Shown: positions 46,533 through 57,087, counted from the first letter of the stretch. The stretch is 64,000 bases of DNA from Palaemon carinicauda (GCF_036898095.1 NC_090743.1:13985925-14049924), one strand, 5' to 3'. Notes: generated by a model from the sequence alone, not told the origin. A program made the numbers and translations.

Positions 46533-46907
46533 TTAAGGTAACAATGATTTATTTCCCGGACATTCCGAGGCCCCATGCCTATCACTCAAGCATTTAATAC
46601 ATAAAGTTAATTCTTCAGCTCTATTCTTCCTAGATTGCAAAGTATCAAACCTAGTACATCTAGAAGAGTTATGACCAATTTCTTTACAAAATTTATACCT
46701 ACCAGAAAATAAAGGTTTACTGGTAAATTGCACTTTATTAGAGTCATTACGAGCAGAAGATCTATTACCAAACTTGGATTGCTGGAAATTACGGTCTTTA
46801 CCTTCAAATTTAACTTCTTTACCTTCATGTTTAACTTTAGGTTTTGCACCAGAATTTTCATTATGACCTAAACTAAGGCGTGCAATAATACTCTGATAAT
46901 TGTGCAA
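46533..46907 (-). pseudogene. BEL zinc-knuckle region (copy A)
   Basis: A Lys-rich stretch is followed by a KFCKEIGHNSSRC knuckle that lacks its first Cys and an intact CIKCLSDRHGASEC knuckle (C-x2-C-x4-H-x4-C). The third knuckle is lost because the frame stops at NKSLLP through a 3-base change relative to copy B. It continues gag beyond a 22-bp duplication. Confidence 0.8.
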
Positions 46908-47775
46908 TAATACTCTGATAATTATCTAACAACTGGTTAAAATTAGGATAGGAAGATCCTGTAGTTCTAGAAAGTTCTATCAAAAAATTTCTAGGAAGCT
47001 TCCTATTTACAATTTTGCTAGTTAGCAATAGAGCAGCCGAATCAACTTCAGTCAGATCTATACCAAGCCCCTTCAAGTCAATGAATTTATTATTCAAAGA
47101 TCTAACTAAAGATTCTACTTCACTAAGGGATTTTACTTCAGAAATGTTCAAAACTTCACCTTTTACTTGATCAATTATGTTGTCTTGATCTAGAAAATTA
47201 AGATCTAATTGCTTAAAAGCCAAATCAAAACCCTCATCATTTACTGTAATGTTTTCTACTACCGTTGAAGCTTCTCCTAACAAATAACCCTTTAAATAAA
47301 TAAACTTTTGAGCACTAGTTAGGTTAGGCATACCAGGCAAAGCATTATTAAAAGCCTTCTTAAAGTTAAAATAGGCAAACGGATTAGCTGCATTGTTTTC
47401 AAACTTCTGAATTTGAATAGGAGGGAGAGGCAACTTTACAATTTTACTAGAACTATTTTGAGGAGTATTCTTACCTCCAAACAAATTATCAAATTTTACT
47501 CTAAATTCAGACAGAGTTTTCTGTACTTCATAATGATAATCTCTTGCTGCTTGCATAATACTAACTAGTTCATCTTCAGCAGCAATTTCACAAATACTTG
47601 CATCAAAATTCTCAACTATTACTAAGTTAGCATCAATTTTGTGAATGAATTCTTGCAACAAATGACCATTAATTTGATCATCGTTTAAAGAGTCAATCTT
47701 TCTAATATCAAGAGTTATTAATCCCTTAACATAGGCCCTCTTTCTAATTAACTTTCTCATTTCAGCCTCATCCAT
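46873..47775 (-). CDS. BEL gag (copy A)
   Basis: About 300 codons. The start is ATG at 47,775 (MDEAEMRKLIRKRAYV); codons further upstream lack ATG. An N-terminal helical part with coiled-coil potential leads to a DUF1759-like block PIQIQKFENNAANPFAYFNF and KFIYLKGYLLGEAS, found in BEL/Pao gag. The frame ends early because of a 22-bp direct duplication (46,880-46,901 and 46,902-46,923), also present in copy B, which separates gag from the zinc knuckles. Confidence 0.85.
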   Translation of the reverse strand: MDEAEMRKLIRKRAYVKGLITLDIRKIDSLNDDQINGHLLQEFIHKIDANLVIVENFDASICEIAAEDELVSIMQAARDYHYEVQKTLSEFRVKFDNLFGGKNTPQNSSSKIVKLPLPPIQIQKFENNAANPFAYFNFKKAFNNALPGMPNLTSAQKFIYLKGYLLGEASTVVENITVNDEGFDLAFKQLDLNFLDQDNIIDQVKGEVLNISEVKSLSEVESLVRSLNNKFIDLKGLGIDLTEVDSAALLLTSKIVNRKLPRNFLIELSRTTGSSYPNFNQLLDNYQSIIAQLSEYYCTP

Positions 47776-48131
47776 CTTGAACAATGTCTTTAACTAATAC
47801 TAGATTACCCAAGGAAAAATTAAAACTTAACTTAATCAAGTCAATGCAAAGCACAAGTTATCATCACTTACTTCCTAATGAAAATACAGCATATTATGCT
47901 AATAGCAAAACTAGGCTAATCAACAGGTTATATACATGAAAAGGCTACTAACTTACCCTAAGCTTAAATGAATACAGTATAAATTAAGACTGATACTGCT
48001 CCTTTCCTTATTAGGAATAACAGCAGTACAGGTATACAAAAAATCCTGACATTACAAAACCAATTGAGCCTAGAGAGGACAAAAAAAAAATAAATACTTG
48101 ACACTAGAACTTAGCTTAAACTTTACTTCAA
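47776..48131. other. BEL spacer between SGNH-like ORF and gag
   Basis: About 355 bp, A/T-rich, no ORF; an A-run at about 48,081-48,092. Confidence 0.6.
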
Positions 48132-48657
48132 CTAAAAGTCAGCCATTCTCTGCGCCAACTTCAAATTTCCATCGTAATTGAGATGAACTCCATCCCTGGC
48201 ATAAAGGCGTGGGTCAGAGAATCCATTAACCACTTTCATAATAAACAGACTGTTTTCCCTTCCATTTATTCAACCACTTGTTGAATTTATTTGACTTTGC
48301 TTTAAAGTCTTGCTGCAACGCGTCAAAACTTTTTAAGTGGTTGAAATAGAATCTATCTTCTATTTGAGCAAAAATCAATTTAGCATTAGGACAAAATTGC
48401 TTCAACAATTCCGCAAAGGTCTCACAATTGCGTTCTACCTGCCATACCTCAGCGGTACTAGGGATAGCGTCCAAATAACACAAAAATTCGGTCAGGCGTA
48501 GGCCTCCTACGAGGAACAAAATATCGCTCTACAGTACTTCAACTTTAATGGTTTCGAACGTTGCGCCCCCCTTATGAATATAACAAAACCCGTCACATTC
48601 CTTCAGGCGTAGCTCTGCCAACCTCCTAACCCAGCTATGACCAATGACCAGAGTCAT
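48132..48657 (-). pseudogene. SGNH-hydrolase-like ORF in BEL leader (copy A)
   Basis: The ATG at 48,657 opens MTLVIGHSWVRRLAELRL, a block I-like nucleophile motif (GHS). It is followed by DILFLVGGLRL (block III-like but without the Asn of GGND), a CPNAKLIFAQIEDRFYF strand and, in copy B, RDGVHLNYDGN, the DxxH of block V. SGNH hydrolases are small serine esterases or lipases; the substrate is unknown. An in-frame TAG follows EVL, and a frameshift near 48,250 disrupts the C-terminal part here. It sits just inside the 5' LTR, 5' of gag. Confidence 0.65.
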
Positions 48658-48729
48658 AGCCGGAAGAAACAACAGGACGAAAGCAAACTGAAGTCTCGCT
48701 GGTAAAAGCACTGCCTTTTTAAGTTCGAA
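48658..48729 (-). promoter_or_regulatory. BEL leader start / possible primer-binding region
   Basis: The 16 nt directly inside the LTR read ttcgaacttaaaaagg on the minus strand and do not begin TGG. Thirteen of these (48,717-48,729) are complementary to 48,825-48,837 inside the LTR, which suggests self-priming instead of tRNA priming. Confidence 0.35.
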
Positions 48730-49241
48730 TGTTATATTTATCTCTAACTGGCGTCAAATTAGGAGTAAGTCTTTATTTATCAACTTACCTGCACTGTTAA
48801 ACGTTGCAATAATCTTGAAAACTGTTCGAACTTAAAAGTTCACTTTAATGGAAGGAATACACGTTCCAAGGAATGCGGCCGTCTTCAGGGTATAACGATT
48901 TGAGCTCAACTAACTCTTCCAGTATGATTCAACTTGAAAAAGACTCCCGTTTTCTTTCCTTTGTTCGAATACTCTCGAACAATCGTTGAAAAATAAAGAC
49001 GGGAAATCAAAACTGTTTCCTTATAAGGAATACATTTACCATTTAAGTAATTAATTCAATTAGAATACAAAAAGGGGATAGTTAAAAATTTACATTTAAT
49101 ATTAATAAATGGCAATCATTCAGTTTACTTTTCGTCCATGACCGAACACCAAAACAAAACAGAAAGTAAGAACGACCTAACTAGTCAATTCGACTATTTC
49201 CCATGAATGCAATTACCATTCTCCAATCAACTATTTCTACA
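48730..49241 (-). repeat. BEL LTR shared by copies A and B
   Basis: 512 bp, minus-strand TGTAGAAATAG to ATATAACA. It serves as the 5' LTR of copy A and the 3' LTR of copy B. It differs from the 55,892 LTR at about seven positions by eye, and more from the 27,462 LTR. Confidence 0.88.
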
Positions 49242-49340
49242 TCTTCCCCAAACAACAAAAAGAAAAGTGGTTACACAAAGAACCATTTTGACAAATCAAC
49301 TCTACAATAGAGAACACTTAAAAACGAAAAAAAACATTAT

Positions 49341-49925
49341 TTACAATCTACCCTCCCGAGCTAAGTTTCTTATCAAGTTTCTGGAGGCAAGAGCAGTACT
49401 GCGGGTAGGCCTGGTATATGACTCTTCCGGAGAAGCTGTTTCAGTGTCAAGTATTTCATCTGTCTCAAAGTTATCATCATTGTCCTCTTGTTCAACTTGA
49501 ACATGTAAATTAGGATCATTAAGCTCAGAATATAATTCTAAAGGTATTAAAAAACTAACATTAATTAAGCTTTCAGTTTTATCAGGCTTAACAATACAAA
49601 CAGTACGAACAACCCCTTCGTCCTCACTGAATGTTTCAATAATTCTAACTAAGGGCCAATAAGTTCTAGATCTTGAAGGCAATTTAAAAAGAGCAATTTC
49701 CCCTTTTTCCCACTTTCTTGGAGGCTGAAAGGAAGATCTGTCCTTTTCTTTTAAACTTAATAGATATTCAGAAAGCCATTTTTCCTTAAAGCTTTCGTAA
49801 AGTCCATCCCTAGTTTCCAAAGTGTGAGCAAGGAGAGAAGAATACTCATTCTCCTCATCATAATCCCACTCAGGAACTTGTTCAGAATCACCAAACACTA
49901 AAGAAGGAATAAATCTGCCAACCAA
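49341..49925 (-). CDS. BEL integrase C-terminal DUF5641-like domain (copy B)
   Basis: An open frame of about 194 codons covering LVGRFIPSL, EVPEWD-like linker sequence and the DUF5641 core RKWEKGEIALFKLPSRSRTY, ending REGRL. It is acidic at the end (EQEDNDDNFETDEILDTE). It is the single-copy counterpart of the copy A array unit. It is not in frame with the integrase core; about 40 residues between them are missing in all copies. It has no ATG of its own. Confidence 0.85.
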   Translation of the reverse strand: MVGRFIPSLVFGDSEQVPEWDYDEENEYSSLLAHTLETRDGLYESFKEKWLSEYLLSLKEKDRSSFQPPRKWEKGEIALFKLPSRSRTYWPLVRIIETFSEDEGVVRTVCIVKPDKTESLINVSFLIPLELYSELNDPNLHVQVEQEDNDDNFETDEILDTETASPEESYTRPTRSTALASRNLIRNLAREGRL

Positions 49926-49959
49926 GAAATGATTTGGAGAAATTATATCTAACTCATTC

Positions 49960-50676
49960 TCACAAGTGTTTAAAAAGGCAATGCCTCACTGTTTTAATTA
50001 ATCTTTCCCAAACAGCACCATACCACGCTGCGTACACAGGGATAGTCTTATGTGAAATTGAAGCGCCCCTAAACTTCTCCTCAAACTCAGAAGAATTAAG
50101 TAACTGTTCAATTATATTACCAGCCTGTAAAAAGGATTTGGCATTGTCAGAATAATCAGCGACAGAAACACCAAACCTAATGAAAGCCAATATAAATTCT
50201 GAAGTTGACATAGACTGGACAACTTCCAAATGTATAGCTCTTGTATTAAAACAAGTGAAAATAAGAATGTACACCTTAAATTTTTCTCCATTTTTCTCCT
50301 TCAACCATAAGTGGCCTGTATAATCTACACCAGTATGAGCAAAAGGCACACTCAAATTAACCCTGGAAGAAGGAAGCGAAGAAGGAGAAGGGTACTTCAC
50401 TGTGCTAGCATTATAACGCTTGCATACAATACAATCTTTCAGGACAGACAAAACTGCTTGCCTGGCCTTTACAATCCACAAACCATGCATACGCAACAAA
50501 CTAAGAGTGGATTGCAAACCCATATGCATAGACTTACAATGGGCATAATAAATCAACAACCGAGTCAAATGATGCTTTTTGTCCACAAGAATAGGATTGA
50601 CAATATCAAATTTTAAAGTAATATTCTTGTCAATCCGACCTTTAGTTCGCATTATACCATTCACGTCCAAAAACAA
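49960..50676 (-). pseudogene. BEL integrase core (copy B)
   Basis: Practically identical to the copy A core, including the 12-bp deletion just before the second catalytic Asp (block DYSDNAKSF). The three catalytic residues are present. It is out of frame with RNase H upstream. Confidence 0.85.
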
Positions 50677-50690
50677 ATTGAACTGCTTAA

Positions 50691-51613
50691 CTAAAGGTGG
50701 AACTTTTCAACTGAAGAATCTCTACTCTTCAGATAAGATAATTCAAGAGGAAAAGCTTCCTCTTGCATCAACCTTAGAAGGTAATTAGAAGCTGCTTCAA
50801 CAGGGTCAGCTTCAATTTTCCTAAACTTATGTACAACAGTAAATACCTTAGAAACTACACTTATAAGTCTAGAAAAACTAGAAAAATTACTAATATTTAC
50901 AAGAGGTTCCTTTTTAGGGAACATTACAGGAGAAATTAAGTCACCCTTCATATTATCAGGAATACAACCCAAAAGACACTTAGACCACTCGTCAGGAGAA
51001 TTCAACCAAGAAGGCCCTTTGATCCAAAGACAGAAATTTTCAAGAAAGTGCTTACTAGTACAAGGTTTAGTTAGTAAATCAGCCTGATTGCTAGATGAAG
51101 GAATATAAGCCAATGAAACTACAAAATCTATCAGAAATCCTATCTAACAAGACTAGAAATTTCCTTCAACCTATTATTTACAAATGTGTTTCTCTTAGGA
51201 GCCCTATTAGTTAGAATCCAACTAAGAACTACTTGGCTATCTATAAAAAGAGTTATGCTTTCAATTTCAGCACAATTTAATAGATTACTTTCAAAAATGG
51301 TGTCAAAACACTTCAAAGCTAATTGAGCAGCCAGAAGTTCTAAAGTAGGGAGAGTCTTCTCCTTAATAGGGCTAACCTTGGTTTTAGCAAATATCAGGGA
51401 ACTATGATCACCTTGCACAGCATACATAGCACAACCATAAGCTTCCTTAGAAGCATCGGCAAACAAAAACAGCTTAACAGGAGCATCAGTTTTATAAGTT
51501 TGTCTAGAAAAGGAAGTTTGACTAACTTCACTGTAAGAATTACACAATTTACTCCAAAGTTTAGAAATTTCAGCACTAGCTGTTTCATCCCAGTTCGTAA
51601 CTTGCTGGCACAA
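50691..51613 (-). pseudogene. BEL RNase H and linker (copy B)
   Basis: Two frames (51,140-51,613 and 50,691-51,113). It shares the 2-base deletion with copy A and adds a private base insertion near 51,148 (ctaacaagac). The substitution IKGPSW at about 51,020 separates it from A. Confidence 0.82.
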
Positions 51614-52430
51614 CTTAACGAATAATAAGCTTGCCCTGCAGCATTATAGGTGCAAATATACCAATAGGATCAAAGACAAATGATAAAGCTGACAAAATCT
51701 GACGCTTTGAGGAAGCACCCTTGTTCAATTGCTTAACCTTTAATTGTAAGGTATCTTGGTCAGTCATAAATATATCCTAAAATCTTCATTTCAGAAGCAG
51801 TTACATTTTCATCTTCATCAAGAGTAGACAACAAAGCAGGAATGTTAGAACCCCACTCCCGTAAAGGCAACCCCCCTGAATTCATAATTTTCTTAATAGA
51901 ATTGATAATAAATGGCATCTGGGCTCCCTGATTAGAAGAGAGGACTAAGTTATCCATATAAAATTTGTCTCTAATCAGAGAAGCTACTTCATTCCCTCTA
52001 TAGCTAGACAAATGATGTTGAATAATATAATTCAATATAAAGGGAGAACTTACAAATCCAAAAATTATAGTATATCTATAAGCAACAAACTTCCCATTTA
52101 TCTTTCTAAAGAAACAAAATCTATTTCGATCTGCCTCTAAAGATAACCTAACTTGGAGAAAAGCCTTGACTATATCAGCTACAACTACATAATCATTATT
52201 CCTGAAATACAAAACCAAAGACGACAAGTTGTTCATCAAATCAATACCAGGAAAAGCGGCTTCATTTAATGAAGGAGCTTTTCCCACCTTTAAACTACAA
52301 TTAAATATAGGACGGATTTTAGTGGTGACATTTTCATCATTTCTGATGACAGGACGATGAGGAATGAATATTTGACCTGCGGCTCTATTTGTAACAGGCT
52401 CAATAATGCCAAGCTGCTCCTGTCTATCAA
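51614..52430 (-). pseudogene. BEL reverse transcriptase (copy B)
   Basis: The main frame is 51,760-52,287 (175 codons), from GKAPSLNEAAFPG through VVVADIVKAFLQVRL, FGFVSSPFILNY and FYMDNLVLSS. It is continuous across the point where copy A is shifted. It ends at YIYD because of a 2-base deletion shared with copy C. A one-base insertion at about 51,617, shared with A, separates it from RNase H. Confidence 0.85.
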
Positions 52431-52443
52431 AAACTTCCTCATA

Positions 52444-53080
52444 TTAAGAGGATATATTCTGATCTAATTTAGAATAAATCCGTTCAGCAACTGCCACAGA
52501 AATCTTTAAATTGTTTGGGACTTTTTCAATTAAATCCTTTTTTCCATGGTAACTGGACGTGATAATGTCCTTCATGAAAAGAAATTGATTTAGCAAATTC
52601 AGCAACTTGTTGGTCTTCATAAGGAAGGGAATTTTCATCTTTAATCCCAATCGATTCTAAATTATAGAAATTGTCGAGTCCATACTCTACACAAGATTCA
52701 GGAAAGATATCATTCAATGGATCGAACTTATAGCCTACTGGATTGACTGCAAAATTCACTAATAGCTTCTGTTTTCCAAGTTGCTTAGGAGGAACAAATT
52801 CCAGAAGTCTATTCTTATCAGGCTTAGAAGTCTGTTTACTCTCCAAATTAAGGGAAGAATTATAAAAAACACTAGATTCTCTGTTACATTCAGGTACATA
52901 TTTAATTTCCTTATTAGGAATAAACCTAACAGATTTAGCCTTACCATTACCTCTTGGTCTAATTTCCAAGATTTTATTACTATCAATTTTAAGACAAGTC
53001 TCTACCTTTCTTACAGGTTTACAAGGTTCATAAGAATCAATTCTCTTATAAAAAAAGCTTCCTTTGTGAAGGATGAACAA
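52444..53080 (-). pseudogene. BEL protease-RT linker (copy B)
   Basis: A 184-codon frame (52,526-53,080) with NLESIGIKDENSLPYEDQQV and HVQLPWKKGFN, then the shared frameshift and the 52,444-52,650 frame ending in the shared TAA. Confidence 0.8.
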
Positions 53081-53319
53081 AATTGACTACTGTACCAAAT
53101 GGAATAACCCCATTGGCCAACTTAATTACTCTAACCTTAATATTAAACAATTCTACAGTCTAAATCTAACTGATTAAATTCCTAAAGGATATCATTCCCT
53201 AGGATACCTAATATATTTACAATTTCAGAATTCCTCCCTGGGTAATTATTACATACAGAATAACCAGCAGATTCCATATTTTAACTACAGAAGGCAGCAT
53301 AGGAATTTGTATGGAAAGA

Positions 53320-54057
53320 TTAAAATTTTCCAATGCAAAAAAGACAACTAGTCTTTTTCCCACAAGGCATTATTAAATCAGCTACCAAGTGAAATCCATC
53401 ACTAACTCTAGCTGGCAACCCAAAAGAAGAAACTAACCTAGATAAAGGAGCACCACAATAATCTCCTAATCTGCTATCAACAATTTGTTTATTAATAACA
53501 CTAAACTGGGCTCCAGTGTCTAATAGAAAACATTTAAAAGATTTCCTACCTCTACCAACTTTGAGGGTAATTAAGGGAACAAATATTTCAGACCCTGATT
53601 GACAACTTAATAATTTTTTATCAAGATCCTTACCAGCATGAGGGCACATTGCTCCATGATGTTCAGATTTATTACAAGAAAAACATTTATAAGGTAACAA
53701 TGATTTATTTCCCGGACATTCCGAGGCCCCATGCCTATCACTCAAGCATTTAATACATAAAGTTAATTCTTCAGCTCTATTCTTCATAGATTGCAAAGTA
53801 TCAAACCTAGTACATCTAGAAGAGTTATGACCAATTTCTTTACAAAATTTATACCTACCAGAAAATAAAGGTTTACTGGTAAATTGCACTTTATTAGAGT
53901 CATTACGAGCAGAAGATCTATTACCAAACTTGGATTGCTGGAAATTACGGTCTTTACCTTCAAATTTAACTTCTTTACCTTCATGTTTAACTTTAGGTTT
54001 TGCACCAGAATTTTCATTATGACCTAAACTAAGGCGTGCAATAATACTCTGATAATT
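53320..54057 (-). pseudogene. BEL zinc knuckles and aspartic protease (copy B)
   Basis: One open frame of about 245 codons. The first knuckle lacks its leading Cys; CIKCLSDRHGASEC and CFSCNKSEHHGAMC are intact. The protease block is CFLLDTGAQFSVINKQ. It has no ATG: it is the continuation of gag past the 22-bp duplication and stops near 53,320 after CIGKF through a 1-base change relative to a longer reading. Confidence 0.82.
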
Positions 54058-54931
54058 GTGCAATAATACTCTGATAATTATCTAACAACTGGTTAAAATT
54101 AGGATAGGAAGATCCTGTAGTTCTAGAAAGTTCTATCAAAAAATTTCTAGGAAGCTTCCTATTTACAATTTTGCTAGTTAGCAATAGAGCAGCCGAATCA
54201 ACTTCGGTCAGATCTATACCAAGCCCCTTCAAGTCAATGAATTTATTATTCAAAGATCTAACTAAAGATTCTACTTCACTAAGGGATTTTACTTCAGAAA
54301 TGTTCAAAACTTCACCTTTTACTTGATCAATTATGTTGTCTTGATCTAGAAAATTAAGATCTAATTGCTTAAAAGCCAAATCAAAACCCTCATCATTTAC
54401 TGTAATGTTTTCTACTACCCTTGAAGCTTCTCCTAACAAATAACCCTTTAAATGAATAAACTTTTGAGCACTAGTTAGGTTAGGCATACCAGGCAAAGCA
54501 TTATTAAAAGCCTTCTTAAAGTTAAAATAGGCAAACGGATTAGCTGCATTGTTTTCAAACTTCTGAATTTGAATAGGAGGGAGAGGCAACTTTACAATTT
54601 TACTAGAACTATTTTGAGGAATATTCTTACCTCCAAACAAATTATCAAATTTTACTCTAAATTCAGACAGAGTTTTCTGTACTTCATAATGATAATCTCT
54701 TACTGCTTGCATAATACTAACTAGTTCATCTTCAGCAGCAATTTCACAAATACTTGCATCAAAATTCTCAACTATTACTAAATTAGCATCAATTTTGTGA
54801 ATGAATTCTTGCAACAAATGACCATTAATTTGATCATCGTTTAAAGAGTCAATCTTTCTAATATCAAGAGTTATTAATCCCTTAACATAGGCCCTCTTTC
54901 TAATTAACTTTCTCATTTCAGCCTCATCCAT
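54029..54931 (-). CDS. BEL gag (copy B)
   Basis: About 300 codons from the ATG at 54,931, matching copy A with a handful of substitutions (for example R for T in GEASRVVENI). It carries the same 22-bp duplication (54,036-54,057 and 54,058-54,079) that truncates it. Confidence 0.85.
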   Translation of the reverse strand: MDEAEMRKLIRKRAYVKGLITLDIRKIDSLNDDQINGHLLQEFIHKIDANLVIVENFDASICEIAAEDELVSIMQAVRDYHYEVQKTLSEFRVKFDNLFGGKNIPQNSSSKIVKLPLPPIQIQKFENNAANPFAYFNFKKAFNNALPGMPNLTSAQKFIHLKGYLLGEASRVVENITVNDEGFDLAFKQLDLNFLDQDNIIDQVKGEVLNISEVKSLSEVESLVRSLNNKFIDLKGLGIDLTEVDSAALLLTSKIVNRKLPRNFLIELSRTTGSSYPNFNQLLDNYQSIIAQLSEYYCTP

Positions 54932-55291
54932 CTTGAACAATGCCTTTAACTAATACTAGATTACCCAAGGAAAAATTAAAACTTAAGTCAATCCACAGCA
55001 CAAGTTATCACTTACTTCCTAATGAAAATACAGCATATTATGCTAATAGCAAAACTAGGCTAATCAACAGGTTATATACATGAAAAGGCTACTAACTTAG
55101 CCTAAGCTTAAATGAATACAGTATAAATTAAGACTGATACTGCTCCTTTCCTTATTAGGAATAACAGCAGTACCGGTATACAAAAAATCCTGACATTACA
55201 AAACCAATTGAGCCTAGAGAGGACAACAAAAAAAAATAAATACTTGACACTAGAACTTAGCTTAAACTTTACTTTTAGACCTTTACTTCAA

Positions 55292-55819
55292 CTAAAAGTC
55301 AGCCATTCTCTGCGCCAACTTCAAATTTCCATCGTAATTGAGATGAACTCCATCCCTGGCATAAAGGCGTGGGTCAGAGAATCCATTAACCCCTTTCATA
55401 ATAAAAAGACAATGTTTTCCCTTCCATTTATTCAACCACTTGTTGAATTTATTTGACTTTGCTTTAAAGTCTTGCTGCAACGCATCAAAACTTTCTAAGT
55501 GGTTGAAATAGAATCTATCTTCTACTTGAGCAAAAATCAATTTAGCATTAGGATAAAATTGCTTCAACAATTCCGCAAAGGTCTCACAATTGCGTTCTAC
55601 CTGCCATACCTCAGCGGTACTAGGGATAGCGTCCAAATAACACAAAAATTCGGTCAGGCGTAGGCCTCCTACGAGGAACAAAATATCACTCTACAGTACT
55701 TCAATTTTAATGGTTTCGAACGTTGCGCCCCCCTTATGAATATAACAAAACCCGTCACATTCCTTCAGGCGTAGCTCTGCCAACCTCCTAACACAGCTAT
55801 GACCAATGACCAGAGTCAT
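55292..55819 (-). pseudogene. SGNH-hydrolase-like ORF in BEL leader (copy B)
   Basis: This is the better copy: one frame of about 175 codons from the ATG at 55,819, interrupted only by a TAG after IKIEVL. Block I reads LVIGHSCVRRL; block III-like DILFLVGGLRLTEFL; block V RDGVHLNYDGNLKLAQRM, giving Ser and Asp-x-x-His of an SGNH active site. The oxyanion Asn of block III is not seen. An NKWLNKWKGK basic patch lies in the middle. The spacer to gag is about 360 bp. Confidence 0.68.
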
Positions 55820-55891
55820 AGCCGCAAGAAACAACTGGACGAAAGCAAACTGAAGTCTCGCTGGTAAAAGCACTGCCTTTTTAAGTTCGAA

Positions 55892-56403
55892 TGTTATATT
55901 TATCTCTAACTGGCATCAAATTAGGAGTAAGTCTTTATTTATCAACTTACCTGCACTGTTAAACATTGCAATAATCTTGAAAACTGTTCGAACTTAAAAG
56001 TTCACTTTAATGGAAGGAACACACGTTCCAAGGAATGCGGCCGTCGTCAGGGTATAACTATTTGAGCTCAACTAACTCTTCCAGTATGATTCAACTTGAA
56101 AAAGACTCCCGTTTTCTTTCCTTTGTTCGAATACTCTCGAACAATCGTTGAAAAATAAAGACGGGAAATCAAAACTGTTTCCTTATAAGGAATACATTTA
56201 CCATTTAAGTAATTAATTCAATTAGAATACAAAAAGGGGATAGTTAAAAATTTACATTTAATATTAACAAATGGCAATCATTCAGTTTACTTTTCGTCCA
56301 TGACCGAACACCAAAACAAAACAGAAAGTAAGAACGACCTAACTAGTCAATTCGACTATTTCCCATGAATGCAATTCCCATTCTCCAATCAACTATTTCT
56401 ACA
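55892..56403 (-). repeat. BEL LTR shared by copies B and C
   Basis: 512 bp, same ends as the 48,730 LTR. The complementary pair beside it is at 55,879-55,891 and about 55,987-55,999, the same spacing as in copy A. Confidence 0.88.
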
Positions 56404-56502
56404 TCTTCCCCAAACAACAAAAAGAAAAGTGGTTACACAAAGAACCATTTTGACAGATCAACTCTACAACAGAGAACACTTAAAAACGAAAAAAAACATT
56501 AT

Positions 56503-57087
56503 TTACAATCTACCCTCCCGAGCTAAGTTTCTTATCAAGTTTCTGGAGGCAAGAGCAGTACTGCGGGTAGGCCTGGTATATGACTCTTCCGGAGAAGCTG
56601 TTTCAGTGTCAAGTATTTCATCTGTCTCAAAGTTACCATCATTGTCCTCTTGTTCAACTTGAACATGTAAATTAGGATCATTAAGCTCAGAATATAATTC
56701 TAAAGGTATTAAAAAACTAACATTAATTACGCTTTCAGTTTTATCAGGCTTAACAATACAAACAGTACGAACAACCCCTTCGTCCTCACTGAATGTTTCA
56801 ATAATTCTAACTAAGGGCCAATAAGTTCTAGATCTTGAAGGCAATTTAAAAAGAGCAATTTCCCCTTTTTCCCACTTTCTTGGAGGCTGAAAGGAAGATC
56901 TGTCCTTTTCTTTTAAACTTAATAGATATTCAGAAAGCCATTTTTCCTTAAAGCTTTCGTAAAGTCCATCCCTAGTTTCCAAAGTATGAGCAAGGAGAGA
57001 AGAATACTCATTTTCCTCATCATAATCCCACTCAGGAACTTGTTCAGAATCACCAAACACTAAAGAAGGAATAAATCTGCCAACCAA
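56503..57087 (-). CDS. BEL integrase C-terminal DUF5641-like domain (copy C)
   Basis: About 194 codons, open, single unit. It has SYTRP like copy B and the native unit of A but NDGNFET like the amplified units, and TATGAG at the point where array junctions read TATGG. The array founder may therefore have been closer to this version. Confidence 0.85.
   Translation of the reverse strand: MVGRFIPSLVFGDSEQVPEWDYDEENEYSSLLAHTLETRDGLYESFKEKWLSEYLLSLKEKDRSSFQPPRKWEKGEIALFKLPSRSRTYWPLVRIIETFSEDEGVVRTVCIVKPDKTESVINVSFLIPLELYSELNDPNLHVQVEQEDNDGNFETDEILDTETASPEESYTRPTRSTALASRNLIRNLAREGRL

Larger units (their letters stand above)
27462..49241 (-). mobile_element. BEL/Pao retrotransposon copy A (with array and nested DIRS)
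   Basis: Minus-strand order: 5' LTR 48,730-49,241, SGNH-like ORF, gag, zinc knuckles, protease, RT, RNase H, integrase, DUF5641 and 3' LTR 27,462-27,977. Integrase after RNase H with a DUF5641 tail, and a DUF1759-type gag, is the BEL/Pao arrangement. Two secondary insertions enlarge it: a 13-unit array of the DUF5641 region (28,004-35,253) and a DIRS element (37,835-45,205). The 5' LTR is shared with copy B. The two LTRs of A differ at many sites, several per cent by eye, so they are not a recent pair. Confidence 0.9.
48730..56403 (-). mobile_element. BEL/Pao retrotransposon copy B
   Basis: 7,674 bp including both LTRs, with no nested insertion and a single DUF5641 unit. All domains are present, so it shows the full layout of the family. 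It is inactivated by lesions mostly shared with A or C. Confidence 0.92.

Noticed and set aside
48717..48735. tRNA fragment suggested by ttcgaa at the LTR edge
   Set aside because: No cloverleaf arms surround it; the better explanation is the inverted pairing with the LTR interior.
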